NCBI RefSeq assembly: GCF_000770635.1
Contig: NZ_AVBF01000006.1
Coordinates: 48,830-112,829 of the forward strand
DNA length: 64,000 nt
Source: Pontibacillus yanchengensis Y32
GTDB lineage: Bacteria > Bacillota > Bacilli > Bacillales > BH030062
Direction of reading: 5' to 3'
The translations under genes were made by a program, and so were the position numbers. Below, one piece after another: positions 17,998 through 27,767 of the stretch; position 1 is the stretch's first letter, and every line of letters begins with the position of its first letter. Under the pieces are notes generated by a model. It was not told where the DNA came from and searched no databases. It saw nothing but the letters and a program-made list of their open reading frames with translations.

Positions 17998-18416
17998 GTT
18001 CAAGGTTATTTAAGTCTATGGTCACTGTCTTGGTCGTGATAACGATAGTTGGTATTGTAGCTCTTATATTGGTTTTAAATACTTCGGGTAAAGAAGATGC
18101 GAATGCAAATCCTACAATCGATCAAATCGTTGAGAATTCCTTTGAGACAGAAGAGCTAACGACTGATTTGAAAAATGACCGTTTTGTTCGAATACAATTT
18201 CGAATTGTAACTACTGGCAAGGATGCCAAAGAGGAATTACAGAAACGTGATTTCCAATTAAAAAATATTTTAATTAAAGAACTTTCTAAGATGGAAGAGA
18301 ATGAATTCAAATCAGGAGTGGCTAACCTGGAAAGCATGCTGAAGTTACGTTTGAACGAATTATTAGCAGAAGGAAAAGTTACGGACGTCTACACAATCAA
18401 GAAAGTATTGCAGTAA
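17994..18416 (+). CDS. fliL: Flagellar basal body-associated protein FliL
   Basis: Single-pass membrane protein (helix about residues 8-31) around the basal body that stabilises stator units; 140 aa. The extracytoplasmic part contains the FliL core (RFVRIQFRIVTT). TTG start at 17994 with AGGAGGGA 5 nt upstream; it overlaps the swrD stop. Confidence 0.92.
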   Translation: MSSRLFKSMVTVLVVITIVGIVALILVLNTSGKEDANANPTIDQIVENSFETEELTTDLKNDRFVRIQFRIVTTGKDAKEELQKRDFQLKNILIKELSKMEENEFKSGVANLESMLKLRLNELLAEGKVTDVYTIKKVLQ

Positions 18417-18452
18417 TGAATATATGATACGCCTGAATGGAGGTGACGTTTT

Positions 18453-19451
18453 TTGGCTGAAGAGGTTCTTTCCCAGAATGAAATCGATGCTTTACTATCT
18501 GCTTTATCTACTGGGGAAATGGACGCAGATGATTTAAAAAAAGAAGAAAAAGAGCAAAAAGTGAAGGTGTACGATTTTAAGCGTGCCCTCCGCTTTTCAA
18601 AAGACCAAATTAGAAGTCTATCGCGGATACATGAAAACTTTGCTAGATTGTTAACAACGTTTTTTTCTGCACAGCTTCGAACATATGTACAAATTTCGGT
18701 AGCCTCTGTGGATCAAATTCCATATGAAGAATTTATTCGATCGATACCTAAGATGACTATCCTAAACATTTTTTCTGTAGCACCTTTAGATGGTCGAATC
18801 CTCTTAGAAGCAAATCCAAATATTGCATATGCAATGCTTGATCGTGTCCTAGGAGGAAGAGGAGTTAGTGTTAATAAAGTTGAGAACTTAACAGAGATTG
18901 AAACAAAAATCATGTCACAATTATTTGAAAAGACGATTGATAACTTACAAGAAGCCTGGAGTTCCGTAGTAGATATTGACCCTGAGCTTGATGAGTTTGA
19001 GGTAAACCCTCAATTTTTACAAATGGTTTCTCCGAATGAAACGGTAGTTGTCATTTCATTAAACACGGAGATAGGAGATTCTAGCGGTATGATTAATATA
19101 TGTATACCTCATGTTGTATTAGAGCCTATTATTCCAAAACTATCCGTTCATTATTGGATGCAAACAGAAACGAAAGAACGTGAGCCAGGTGAGTATGAAG
19201 CATTAACGAAGAATATTCAAAAAGCTGAAGTTGAGATGAAGACTATTCTTGGTGAATCCTCGATGACCATAGAACAATTCTTACAACTAGCTCCAGATGA
19301 TGTCATCCAGTTAAACCAAAACATAGATGACCCATTATCATTAAAAGTAGATAATGAAACGAAATTCCTTGTGCAGCCTGGAGAATCGAAGAAGAAAGTG
19401 GCTGTCCAAGTTCTAGAAGAATACAAAGGGGGGGACGATGATGATGAGTGA
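18453..19451 (+). CDS. fliM: Flagellar motor switch protein FliM
   Basis: C-ring protein that receives CheY-P, 332 aa. The N-terminal LSQNEIDALL is the CheY-P binding peptide; the middle is the CheC-like domain and the C-terminus is the SpoA/FliN-type domain ending in an acidic tail. TTG start 18453 with GGAGGTGA upstream. It overlaps fliY by 11-14 nt. Confidence 0.96.
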   Translation: MAEEVLSQNEIDALLSALSTGEMDADDLKKEEKEQKVKVYDFKRALRFSKDQIRSLSRIHENFARLLTTFFSAQLRTYVQISVASVDQIPYEEFIRSIPKMTILNIFSVAPLDGRILLEANPNIAYAMLDRVLGGRGVSVNKVENLTEIETKIMSQLFEKTIDNLQEAWSSVVDIDPELDEFEVNPQFLQMVSPNETVVVISLNTEIGDSSGMINICIPHVVLEPIIPKLSVHYWMQTETKEREPGEYEALTKNIQKAEVEMKTILGESSMTIEQFLQLAPDDVIQLNQNIDDPLSLKVDNETKFLVQPGESKKKVAVQVLEEYKGGDDDDE

Positions 19452-20673
19452 TGATATGCTTTCTCAGGATGAAATCGATGCGTTGTTGAAAGGTACAGCA
19501 GATGAAGATACAAGTGAACAGAATCAAGCAGGCCAGCAACCCCCTGTGGAAGATTACTTGTCAACATTAGAGCAAGATGCATTAGGTGAAATTGGGAATA
19601 TCTCGTTTGGTAGTTCTGCAACAGCTTTATCAAGTTTGTTAAATCATAAAGTGGATATAACTACCCCAACCATTTCAATGGTTGAACAAGATAAGTTATC
19701 AGATGAGTTTCCACAACCGAATGTAGCAATTCAAGTTACATATACAGAAGGCTTCTCTGGTATGAATTTATTGGTTATTAAGCAAACAGATGCAGCAATT
19801 ATCGCTGATTTAATGTTAGGTGGAGATGGCACAGCTCCATCTGAAGAAATGAACGATATTCACTTAAGTGCAGTACAAGAAGCTATGAATCAAATGATGG
19901 GTTCTGCGGCAACTAGTATGTCGACAGTGTTTAATAAACGAGTAGATATCTCGCCACCAACCATTGATTTATTAGATGTGCAACAGGGTGAAGGTACAGA
20001 AACAATTCCTGAAAAGGATGTACTCGTAAAGGTTTCCTTCCAGCTTAAAGTTGGAAACTTAATCGATTCAAACATTATGCAACTTTTACCTGTTGAATTT
20101 GCAAAACAACTCGTTGATCAATTACTTAACCCACCAGAAGAGCAGGGTGGAAACCAACTAGATCAACCAGAAATGGCAAAAGAATCTGAATCGCAAATTT
20201 CCCAAACGTCCAGTAATCCAAATCCAGTGCAAAATAATGCAGGGAATCAATCTCAAACCGATTCGACATACCAATCTTCACCACAAGGGCAATCAGCTCC
20301 ACAATCTACACAAGGACCGCAATACTTGGGTGGTATGCAAGGTGGTGCGGAGTCAACCATACAATCAGCCGCTTTTAGTAGCTTTGATCAAGTAGATTTA
20401 CCACAGAATGAACAACGCAATTTAGATATGCTATTGGATATTCCGTTACGAGTTACCGTTGAGCTGGGACGAACCAAACGAACGATTAAAGAAATTTTAG
20501 AGCTTTCCTCAGGTTCAGTCGTAGAGCTTGACAAATTAGCTGGAGAACCAGTTGATATTCTAGTAAACGATAAACCAATTGCTAAAGGTGAAGTTGTAGT
20601 TATTGATGAAAACTTCGGTGTACGAGTAACAGACATATTAAGTCAAAAAGATCGCTTAAAGCGAATCCAATAA
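19441..20673 (+). CDS. fliY: Flagellar switch protein / CheY-P phosphatase FliY
   Basis: Bacillus-type C-ring protein replacing FliN, about 410 aa. It has an N-terminal CheY-P binding peptide (LSQDEIDALL), a CheC-like phosphatase domain with both ExxN sites (EIGN near residue 52, EAMN near 149), a Gln/Ser/Pro-rich linker (about residues 237-310) and a C-terminal SpoA/FliN domain. Three ATGs (19438, 19441, 19444) are possible behind AAAGGGGGGG; 19441 has the best spacing. It is followed by cheY. Confidence 0.95.
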   Translation: MMSDDMLSQDEIDALLKGTADEDTSEQNQAGQQPPVEDYLSTLEQDALGEIGNISFGSSATALSSLLNHKVDITTPTISMVEQDKLSDEFPQPNVAIQVTYTEGFSGMNLLVIKQTDAAIIADLMLGGDGTAPSEEMNDIHLSAVQEAMNQMMGSAATSMSTVFNKRVDISPPTIDLLDVQQGEGTETIPEKDVLVKVSFQLKVGNLIDSNIMQLLPVEFAKQLVDQLLNPPEEQGGNQLDQPEMAKESESQISQTSSNPNPVQNNAGNQSQTDSTYQSSPQGQSAPQSTQGPQYLGGMQGGAESTIQSAAFSSFDQVDLPQNEQRNLDMLLDIPLRVTVELGRTKRTIKEILELSSGSVVELDKLAGEPVDILVNDKPIAKGEVVVIDENFGVRVTDILSQKDRLKRIQ

Positions 20674-20700
20674 ATCAATACCAATATAGGGGGAATTATC

Positions 20701-21063
20701 ATGGCAAGTAAAATTCTAATAGTAGATGATGCAGCATTCATGCGTATGATGATCAAAGACATTCTAACGAAAAATGGATTTGAAGTTGTAGGAGAAGCTC
20801 AAGATGGAAATCAAGCAATTGAGAAGTATAAAGAACTAAATCCTGACTTGATCACGATGGATATCACAATGCCAGAAATGGATGGGATCACAGCGTTAAA
20901 AGAAATTAAAGGCATGGATCCTAATGTAAAAATTATTATGTGTTCAGCAATGGGGCAACAAGCAATGGTTATTGATGCTATCCAAGCTGGAGCTAAGGAC
21001 TTTATAGTTAAGCCATTCCAGGCCGATCGTGTATTAGAAGCAATCAAAAAAGCATTAGGATAA
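20701..21063 (+). CDS. cheY: Chemotaxis response regulator CheY
   Basis: Single-domain receiver, 120 aa, that binds FliM/FliY when phosphorylated by CheA. Acidic pocket D9-D10, phosphoacceptor D54 in LITMDITMPEMDG, and the conserved Lys of KDFIVKPF are all present. An AGGGGG site precedes the ATG. Confidence 0.97.
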   Translation: MASKILIVDDAAFMRMMIKDILTKNGFEVVGEAQDGNQAIEKYKELNPDLITMDITMPEMDGITALKEIKGMDPNVKIIMCSAMGQQAMVIDAIQAGAKDFIVKPFQADRVLEAIKKALG

Positions 21064-21076
21064 GAGTAGGGGAATT

Positions 21077-21754
21077 ATGAAGCTTCAAACAATCCTCAGG
21101 GTTTTAATAGTTTGTATCACACTAACAATAGTTCCTTTAGAACACATACATGCAGGTTCTAAAAGTGTTGATTGCGCCTATAACCCTGAAAAATGTCAAG
21201 ACAACAATAACCCAAACGAACAAGGGGAAGAGGAACCATCAACTCCTTCCCCTGAGCAGAGTTCTAGTGACAGTCCATCTTTAGGTTGGCAAATCGTTAA
21301 GCTTGTATTTGCTGTTTTATTTATTGTAGCGCTTATCTATGGGTTGTTGAAATTTGTAAATAAACGAAACAAAATATTTCAAAATGTCAAAACGCTTGAG
21401 AATATTGGTGGCGTTTCTTTAGGTCAAAATAAATCGCTTCAAGTGGTGCGCATCGGAGAGCAATATTACGCAGTTGGAGTAGGAGATAATGTGGAACTCT
21501 TAACAGAAATCACCGATGAAAAAACGATTCAAGCTTTCCATCAACAGAATGATCAAGTGAGTTATTCACCAAGTTCCATACTTGCTAATGTTATTCCGAA
21601 AACGAAACAACAGTCAGAAAAAGAGGGTAAACAGTCCTCTAGTTCATCTGTACAATTTCAACAGTTATTCCAATCTGAGCTGAATTCGTTAAAGCAAAAA
21701 AGGAAGAAAGTGATGGATCAGCACCAAAAGCAGAAAGAGGATTCAGATGAATGA
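21077..21754 (+). CDS. fliZ: Flagellar biosynthesis protein FliO/FliZ
   Basis: Bitopic membrane protein that helps assemble the FliP-FliR export gate, 225 aa. It has a signal peptide (residues 1-26), a Pro/Ser/Glu-rich outer segment, one membrane helix (about residues 72-92) and a cytoplasmic FliO domain (VSLGQNKSLQVVRIGEQYYAVG). The tail is basic. It overlaps fliP by 8 nt. The name fliZ follows B. subtilis usage. Confidence 0.9.
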   Translation: MKLQTILRVLIVCITLTIVPLEHIHAGSKSVDCAYNPEKCQDNNNPNEQGEEEPSTPSPEQSSSDSPSLGWQIVKLVFAVLFIVALIYGLLKFVNKRNKIFQNVKTLENIGGVSLGQNKSLQVVRIGEQYYAVGVGDNVELLTEITDEKTIQAFHQQNDQVSYSPSSILANVIPKTKQQSEKEGKQSSSSSVQFQQLFQSELNSLKQKRKKVMDQHQKQKEDSDE

Positions 21755-22412
21755 ATTTATAGATGTATTCTCCAACTCAGATCCGACCAATGTTGCTACA
21801 TCTGTTAAACTTCTACTTCTGTTAACGATACTGTCTCTAGCACCTAGTATATTAATCTTGATGACATCTTTTACTAGAATTCTAATTGTATTATCTTTTG
21901 TAAGAACGTCACTTGCTACACAACAAATGCCCCCTAATCAAGTATTAATAGGTTTAGCGTTGTTTCTTACGTTCTTTATCATGGGGCCTATATTTCAGGA
22001 AGTTAACGAAGAGGCTCTAACACCTCTTTTTAATGAAGAAATTACATTGGATGAGGCATACGAACGTGCAAGTGAACCTATGAAAGAATTCATGGCCACT
22101 CATACTAGGGAAAAGGATTTGGCTCTCTTTATGAATTATACAGAGATGGAGAGACCTGATACGATCCAAGAGATTCCCATTACAACATTGGTTCCAGCTT
22201 TTGCTATAAGTGAATTGAAAACAGCATTTCAAATGGGTTTTATGATATTTATACCATTTCTGGTGATTGATATGGCAGTGGCAAGTGTCCTCATGTCAAT
22301 GGGTATGATGATGTTACCACCGGTCATGATTTCCTTACCTTTTAAAATTTTGCTTTTCGTTTTAGTAGATGGTTGGTACCTCATTTCTCATTCATTGCTT
22401 GAAGGATTTTAG
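21747..22412 (+). CDS. fliP: Flagellar export gate protein FliP
   Basis: Core subunit of the type III export gate, 221 aa with four hydrophobic segments. The signature ILIVLSFVRTSLATQQMPPN near residues 48-67 and the C-terminal MMLPPVMISLPFKILLFVLVDGW are typical. The mature N-terminus may lack the usual long signal peptide, as in other Bacilli. Confidence 0.96.
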   Translation: MNEFIDVFSNSDPTNVATSVKLLLLLTILSLAPSILILMTSFTRILIVLSFVRTSLATQQMPPNQVLIGLALFLTFFIMGPIFQEVNEEALTPLFNEEITLDEAYERASEPMKEFMATHTREKDLALFMNYTEMERPDTIQEIPITTLVPAFAISELKTAFQMGFMIFIPFLVIDMAVASVLMSMGMMMLPPVMISLPFKILLFVLVDGWYLISHSLLEGF

Positions 22413-22436
22413 AATTCTAGGAAGGAGGCCCCTTAT

Positions 22437-22706
22437 ATGAATAGTCAGTTTGTAATTGCATTAGCAGAGCGAGGAATTTATACAGTGCTTATTGTAACAG
22501 GTCCATTACTAATTTTAGCTTTGTCTGTTGGGCTACTTGTATCCATCTTCCAGGCAACGACACAAATACAAGAACAGACGCTTGCCTTTATCCCTAAAAT
22601 TGTAGCTGTTATGGGCGGCTTAGTATTCTTTGGGCCGTGGATGTTATCGAAAATGGTAGAGTTTGCTGCAGGTATCTTTAATAATCTGAATCAATTTGTA
22701 GGGTAA
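22437..22706 (+). CDS. fliQ: Flagellar export gate protein FliQ
   Basis: Two-helix membrane protein of the export gate, 89 aa. The motif SIFQATTQIQEQTLAFIPK in the loop is diagnostic. GGAGG precedes the start, and fliR follows after 3 nt. Confidence 0.96.
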   Translation: MNSQFVIALAERGIYTVLIVTGPLLILALSVGLLVSIFQATTQIQEQTLAFIPKIVAVMGGLVFFGPWMLSKMVEFAAGIFNNLNQFVG

Positions 22707-22709
22707 GAG

Positions 22710-23492
22710 ATGCTAGAGTTTATCGACATAAATAAATTACCAGCTTTTCTATTAATCTTTGTTAGAGTTACTGCTTTTTTTGTAACCATACCCATTTTTT
22801 CTTATAAAAATGTCCCAACACAGCATAAAGTAGGATTCAGCTTCTTCTTGGCATGGATTATGTATTACACAATTGATATACCAGAAATAACAATTGATGG
22901 GACCTTTTACATCTTATTGCTTAAAGAGACACTGGTTGGATTAGCAATTGGTTTTATTGCATATCTCGTATTAGCAGCCATCCAAATTGCCGGAGGTTTT
23001 ATTGACTTTCAAATGGGTTTTGCAATTGCAAACGTAATTGACCCTAGAACAGGAGTTCAAAGCCCACTAATTGGCCAATATCTTTATACAGTAACATTAC
23101 TATTTTTGTTGGCAGTTAATGCACATCACATGTTAATTGATGGAGTCTTCTACAGCTACGAACTTATACCTATAGAAAGTCTAGATGTAGGCTTTTCAAA
23201 TCAATCTATGGCTTCTTTTGTAATTGATACATTTAATCAGATGTTCGTCATAGCTTTTCAAATGGCAATTCCTATAGTAGGTTGTTTATTTCTAGTTGAC
23301 GTCGCATTAGGAATAGTGGCAAGGACGGTACCACAATTAAACGTGTTTGTAGTTGGTCTTCCACTAAAGATCTTTGTAAGTTTTGTTGTTATTTTAATTT
23401 CATTTGGGATGTTTACGATTTTGGTAAGAGACATATTTGAAATGATGCTTATGTCAATGAGAGGACTAATGAGGATAATGGGAGGTGCCTGA
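22710..23492 (+). CDS. fliR: Flagellar export gate protein FliR
   Basis: Multi-spanning gate protein, 260 aa. It has the conserved region GGFIDFQMGFAIANVIDP and six or so hydrophobic segments. The TGA stop overlaps the flhB ATG (TGATG region at 23490), which couples their translation. Confidence 0.95.
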   Translation: MLEFIDINKLPAFLLIFVRVTAFFVTIPIFSYKNVPTQHKVGFSFFLAWIMYYTIDIPEITIDGTFYILLLKETLVGLAIGFIAYLVLAAIQIAGGFIDFQMGFAIANVIDPRTGVQSPLIGQYLYTVTLLFLLAVNAHHMLIDGVFYSYELIPIESLDVGFSNQSMASFVIDTFNQMFVIAFQMAIPIVGCLFLVDVALGIVARTVPQLNVFVVGLPLKIFVSFVVILISFGMFTILVRDIFEMMLMSMRGLMRIMGGA

Positions 23493-24574
23493 TGAATCAT
23501 CTTCGTTTAGATTTACAATTCTTTTCACAAGAAAAAACAGAAGAAGCTACTCCTAAGAAGCGGGAAGACAGCAGAAAAAAAGGTCAAGTAGCTAAGAGTC
23601 AAGATGTGAATACAGCACTTCTATTATTTGCAGTTTTTTTAATCCTTTTTGTAATTGGTAGCTTCTTAAGAGCTCGTTTTACTACTTTGTTTGAACAAAG
23701 CTTCAGTGAGTATATTACCTGGGAGGTAACACAAAACACTGTTCATGAAATTATGTTTGAATCAACTATGGAAATGGCAACCACCTTAGCACCTATTATG
23801 GGCATAGCGATTTTAGCTGGAGTTGCTTCAAACTTTTTGCAAATTGGAGTGTTGTTTACTGGTGAGCCTTTAAAAATTGATTTGAAGAAATTAAACCCCA
23901 TACAGGGTGCAAAGAAAATATTCGCTGCTCGAGCATTAGTTGAATTGGTGAAGTCGTTGTTGAAAATTGGCTTTGTGGGCTCAGTGACCTTTTCAATTCT
24001 ATGGTTTCGTCGGGAAGATATGATGGAGATGTCTCAAAAAGGGTTAGAAGCTGCAGTAGCATTTTTTGGACAAACAACTATCATAATGGGACTGGCAGCT
24101 TCGTTATTATTGCTCGTACTTTCTGTTATAGACTATACATATCAACGCTATGATCATGAAAAAAACATTCGAATGTCAAAACAGGATGTAAAGGATGAGC
24201 ATAAGAACATAGAAGGGGATCCACAGATTAAATCTAAAATCAAAGAACGTCAACGACAAATGTCCCAGCAACGCATGATGAGTGAAGTGCCCGAGGCTGA
24301 TGTAGTTATTACAAATCCTACACACTATGCAATTGCTATTAAGTATGATGAATCAAAAGCACAGGCACCGTACGTTGTTGCTAAAGGAGTCGATTATGTA
24401 GCCTTGAAAATTCGGGAGATTGCTAAGCAACATGATGTCGTAACTGTCGAAAATCGACCTTTAGCAAGAGCCATGTACGACACTGCAGAAATTGATGAAG
24501 CCATTGGAGAAGAGTTCTATCAAGCGGTAGCAGAAATATTAGCTTACGTCTACCGAATCCAAAAAAAAGCTTAA
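23492..24574 (+). CDS. flhB: Flagellar export switch protein FlhB
   Basis: Export gate protein that changes substrate class from hook to filament, 360 aa. N-terminal EKTEEATPKKREDSRKKGQV, four membrane helices, and the autocleavage NPTH motif at residues 275-278 (VITNPTHYAIAI). FliK is the expected trigger of the switch. Confidence 0.97.
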   Translation: MNHLRLDLQFFSQEKTEEATPKKREDSRKKGQVAKSQDVNTALLLFAVFLILFVIGSFLRARFTTLFEQSFSEYITWEVTQNTVHEIMFESTMEMATTLAPIMGIAILAGVASNFLQIGVLFTGEPLKIDLKKLNPIQGAKKIFAARALVELVKSLLKIGFVGSVTFSILWFRREDMMEMSQKGLEAAVAFFGQTTIIMGLAASLLLLVLSVIDYTYQRYDHEKNIRMSKQDVKDEHKNIEGDPQIKSKIKERQRQMSQQRMMSEVPEADVVITNPTHYAIAIKYDESKAQAPYVVAKGVDYVALKIREIAKQHDVVTVENRPLARAMYDTAEIDEAIGEEFYQAVAEILAYVYRIQKKA

Positions 24575-24594
24575 GGTAATAGGGAGAGAATTCT

Positions 24595-26628
24595 ATGTCA
24601 GCAAGAGATTTATCGGTACTAGTGGGAGTTATTTTAATTATCGTCATGCTAGTTATTCCCCTGCCACCTGTACTATTAAGTGTCTTTATACTCATAAATA
24701 TATCACTCGCACTAATGGTGATATTAGTGGCCATGAATACAACAGAAGCATTAGAGTTTTCCATTTTTCCTTCCTTATTGTTACTTCTAACTTTATTTAG
24801 GTTAGGGTTAAATGTCTCTACTACTCGATCTATTCTCGCAAATGCAGAAGCGGGTGGGGTAGTATCTACATTCGGAACATTTGTTACAGGAAATAGTGCA
24901 TTGGTTGGGTTTGTAATCTTCTCCATCTTGGTCATTATACAATTCTTGGTTATCACAAAGGGTGCTGAACGTGTATCTGAAGTAGCGGCGCGTTTTACAT
25001 TAGATGCCATGCCAGGAAAGCAAATGAGTATTGATGCAGATTTAAATGCTGGATTAATCTCTGAACAACAAGCAAAACAACGAAGAGAAAAAATTGAAAA
25101 TGAAGCAGATTTCTATGGGGCTATGGACGGTGCCAGTAAATTCGTTAAAGGTGACGCCATTGCAGGTATCATTATTGTACTTATTAATATATTATTTGGA
25201 CTCATTATTGGGATGACTCAAAAAGGAATGGGCTTTAGTGAAGCAATTGATACATACATGCGGTTAACCGTCGGGGATGGGCTAGTCAGTCAAATACCAG
25301 CCCTTCTTATTTCTACGGCTACTGGTATTACTGTGACTCGTGTAGCTTCAGAAGGCAATCTTGGGACAGACGTAACAGGCCAGATGTTACGGTATCCTAA
25401 ACTTCTTTATATAGCAGGAGCAACTATCTTTATGCTAGGTTTAACTCCTGTTCCAATACTTATTACTACCGTTATAGCTGGGATTATGTTGTTTGGAGGC
25501 TGGTATCTCTCAAGGACTGCTGAACAACAAGAAGTACCTCACGAAGATGAGGGAGAGGAACAGGAAAGTTCAGAAATGCAATCTCCAGAAAATGTCGTGA
25601 ATTTAATTAGTACAGATCCGATAGAATTTGAATTTGGCTATGCTCTCATTCCGATTGCTGATGCAAGTCAGGGAGGAGATTTACTTGATCGAATCGTCAT
25701 GATAAGGAGACAATTAGCAATTGAATTGGGGCTGGTTATTCCCACAGTACGAATTCGAGATAATATACAACTCAATCCCAATGAATACCGATTAAAAGTA
25801 AAAGGGAATGAGGTCGCAAAAGGTGAATTACTTTTGGATCATTACTTAGCAATGAGTCCAGGTGTTGAAGATGATGCAGTAGAAGGGATAGACACACAGG
25901 AACCTGCATTTGGTCTACCAGCAAAATGGATTACAGAAGAGACGAAAGAAGATGCCGAAATGTTTGGATATACCGTGGTAGATCCTCCATCTGTTGTCTC
26001 TACACATATAACAGAAGTAATTAAACAACATGCACATATGTTATTAGGGAGACAAGAAACGAAGCAACTAATAGATCATTTGAAAGAATCTTATCCAATT
26101 TTAGTAGAAGAAGTCACACCAGAGCCTTTATCTGTTGGAGAAATCCAAAAAGTACTATCCAAACTTTTGAGAGAGAATATATCAATCAAGAATCTACCCA
26201 TTATATTTGAAACGCTAGCTGACTTTGGGAAGATGACTAATGATACTGAATTACTTGCTGAATATGCGCGCCAGTCTTTATCCACACAAATCACTTATCA
26301 GTTTTTACAGGAAAACGATTCTATTAAAGTAATTACCGTGTCAGGAAAGGTTGAAAAGACTATCGCTGAACATGTTCAACAAACTGAACATGGTAGTTAT
26401 TTAGCATTAGATCCAGAGTCTCAGCAGTCTATTGTACAATCTGTTGCACAGCAAGTTGAACAGCTCTCCTTACAAGAGGAGACCCCGATCGTTTTATGTT
26501 CCCCCGCTGTTAGGATGTACCTAAAACAATTGCTTGATCGTTTCTTACCTCAAGTTGTTGTCTTATCTTACAATGAGTTAGAGCCAACAGTTGAAGTCCA
26601 AAGTGTAGGGGTGGTGAATGTAGCATGA
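24595..26628 (+). CDS. flhA: Flagellar export gate protein FlhA
   Basis: Largest gate component, 677 aa, with about eight N-terminal membrane helices and a cytoplasmic C-terminal chaperone-docking domain. The family stretch LFRLGLNVSTTRSIL and the DAMPGKQMSIDADLNAG region are present. It overlaps flhF by 4 nt (ATGA). Confidence 0.97.
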   Translation: MSARDLSVLVGVILIIVMLVIPLPPVLLSVFILINISLALMVILVAMNTTEALEFSIFPSLLLLLTLFRLGLNVSTTRSILANAEAGGVVSTFGTFVTGNSALVGFVIFSILVIIQFLVITKGAERVSEVAARFTLDAMPGKQMSIDADLNAGLISEQQAKQRREKIENEADFYGAMDGASKFVKGDAIAGIIIVLINILFGLIIGMTQKGMGFSEAIDTYMRLTVGDGLVSQIPALLISTATGITVTRVASEGNLGTDVTGQMLRYPKLLYIAGATIFMLGLTPVPILITTVIAGIMLFGGWYLSRTAEQQEVPHEDEGEEQESSEMQSPENVVNLISTDPIEFEFGYALIPIADASQGGDLLDRIVMIRRQLAIELGLVIPTVRIRDNIQLNPNEYRLKVKGNEVAKGELLLDHYLAMSPGVEDDAVEGIDTQEPAFGLPAKWITEETKEDAEMFGYTVVDPPSVVSTHITEVIKQHAHMLLGRQETKQLIDHLKESYPILVEEVTPEPLSVGEIQKVLSKLLRENISIKNLPIIFETLADFGKMTNDTELLAEYARQSLSTQITYQFLQENDSIKVITVSGKVEKTIAEHVQQTEHGSYLALDPESQQSIVQSVAQQVEQLSLQEETPIVLCSPAVRMYLKQLLDRFLPQVVVLSYNELEPTVEVQSVGVVNVA

Positions 26629-27767
26629 AGGTGAAAAAATTCGAAGCACCAACAATGCCCGAAGCCATGAGTCAAGTTCGAAAGGAATTAGGGAAGGATG
26701 CAGTCATCTTAAATTCCAAGGAAGTTCAAAAAGGAGGCTTTCTAGGTTTATTTCGAAAAACAAATATTCAAGTGATTGCAGCCCTTGACCCTCAACCCAA
26801 AGTAGAACAAAGTAATGAATCAAACCAGGTACAAGGCAACATACCGTATAAGGATCAAGTGTCAGATATAAATAAACAGCACTTTGATGAAAAAGAAAAC
26901 CATGATATCAAAAGAGAGATTCAAGAACTCAGAACTTTGTTGGAGAATCAGTCAACGAAGAGTACAATTTACCCTGCTCCATTGCAGAAACTTTATGATA
27001 CACTGTTAAACCAAGAATTATCAGAACGAACCTCTAAAGAGCTCATTGACCCATTGGTAGAAAAATATTATTTGTCTCAGAAAGAGATGACTGATCAGAG
27101 AGCAGTTGAATGGCTTCGTGAAGAATTGCATTATCATCTTCAATCCATTCCACTTGGAGGGATTGATTTTTCAAAGCAATTTGTTCATATTGTTGGTCCT
27201 ACTGGTGTAGGTAAAACGACAACTATAGCTAAAATTGCAGCGGAAGCTGTTCTCAAACATAATAAGAAAGTAGCTTTTATAACAACAGACACTTTCCGGA
27301 TTGCGGCCATAGATCAACTGAAAACATATGCCAAAATTTTGGATGTCCCTATTGAAGTAGCTTATAACTTAGATGATTATAAAAAAGCCAGGGAAACTTT
27401 CCAATCTTATGATCTCGTTTTAGTAGATACAGCAGGTCGTAACTTTAGAGACCCAAAATATGTGAGGGAACTGCAGAAGGTAGTAGATTTTACGGAGGAT
27501 TTAGAAACCTATCTTGTATTATCAATAACTTCTAAGGTTCAGGATCTAGAAGAAATTTATTCACAGTTTTCAACTGTACCATTAAAAAAAATAATTTTCA
27601 CTAAAGTGGATGAAACAGCTCAATTTGGAGGGATATTGGAACTTGTGCTTAAGCATAAAGTAGGTGTGGCGTACTTGACGAATGGGCAAAACGTACCAGA
27701 TGATATAAAAGAAGCATCAATTGATCAGATCTTAAACAGGATAGTTGGTGAGCCCTCATATGAATGA
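26625..27767 (+). CDS. flhF: SRP-like GTPase FlhF
   Basis: Third member of the Ffh/FtsY GTPase family; it sets the position and number of flagella. 380 aa with a basic N-terminal B domain, a helical N domain and the G domain with P-loop GPTGVGKT (residues 191-198), DTFRIAAIDQL and DTAGR. The tail overlaps the flhG start. Confidence 0.96.
   Translation: MKVKKFEAPTMPEAMSQVRKELGKDAVILNSKEVQKGGFLGLFRKTNIQVIAALDPQPKVEQSNESNQVQGNIPYKDQVSDINKQHFDEKENHDIKREIQELRTLLENQSTKSTIYPAPLQKLYDTLLNQELSERTSKELIDPLVEKYYLSQKEMTDQRAVEWLREELHYHLQSIPLGGIDFSKQFVHIVGPTGVGKTTTIAKIAAEAVLKHNKKVAFITTDTFRIAAIDQLKTYAKILDVPIEVAYNLDDYKKARETFQSYDLVLVDTAGRNFRDPKYVRELQKVVDFTEDLETYLVLSITSKVQDLEEIYSQFSTVPLKKIIFTKVDETAQFGGILELVLKHKVGVAYLTNGQNVPDDIKEASIDQILNRIVGEPSYE

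Noticed and set aside
23856..25010. Long minus-strand ORFs under flhB and flhA (up to 195 codons)
   Set aside because: Antisense shadows of strongly conserved coding sequence; no ribosome site or family.
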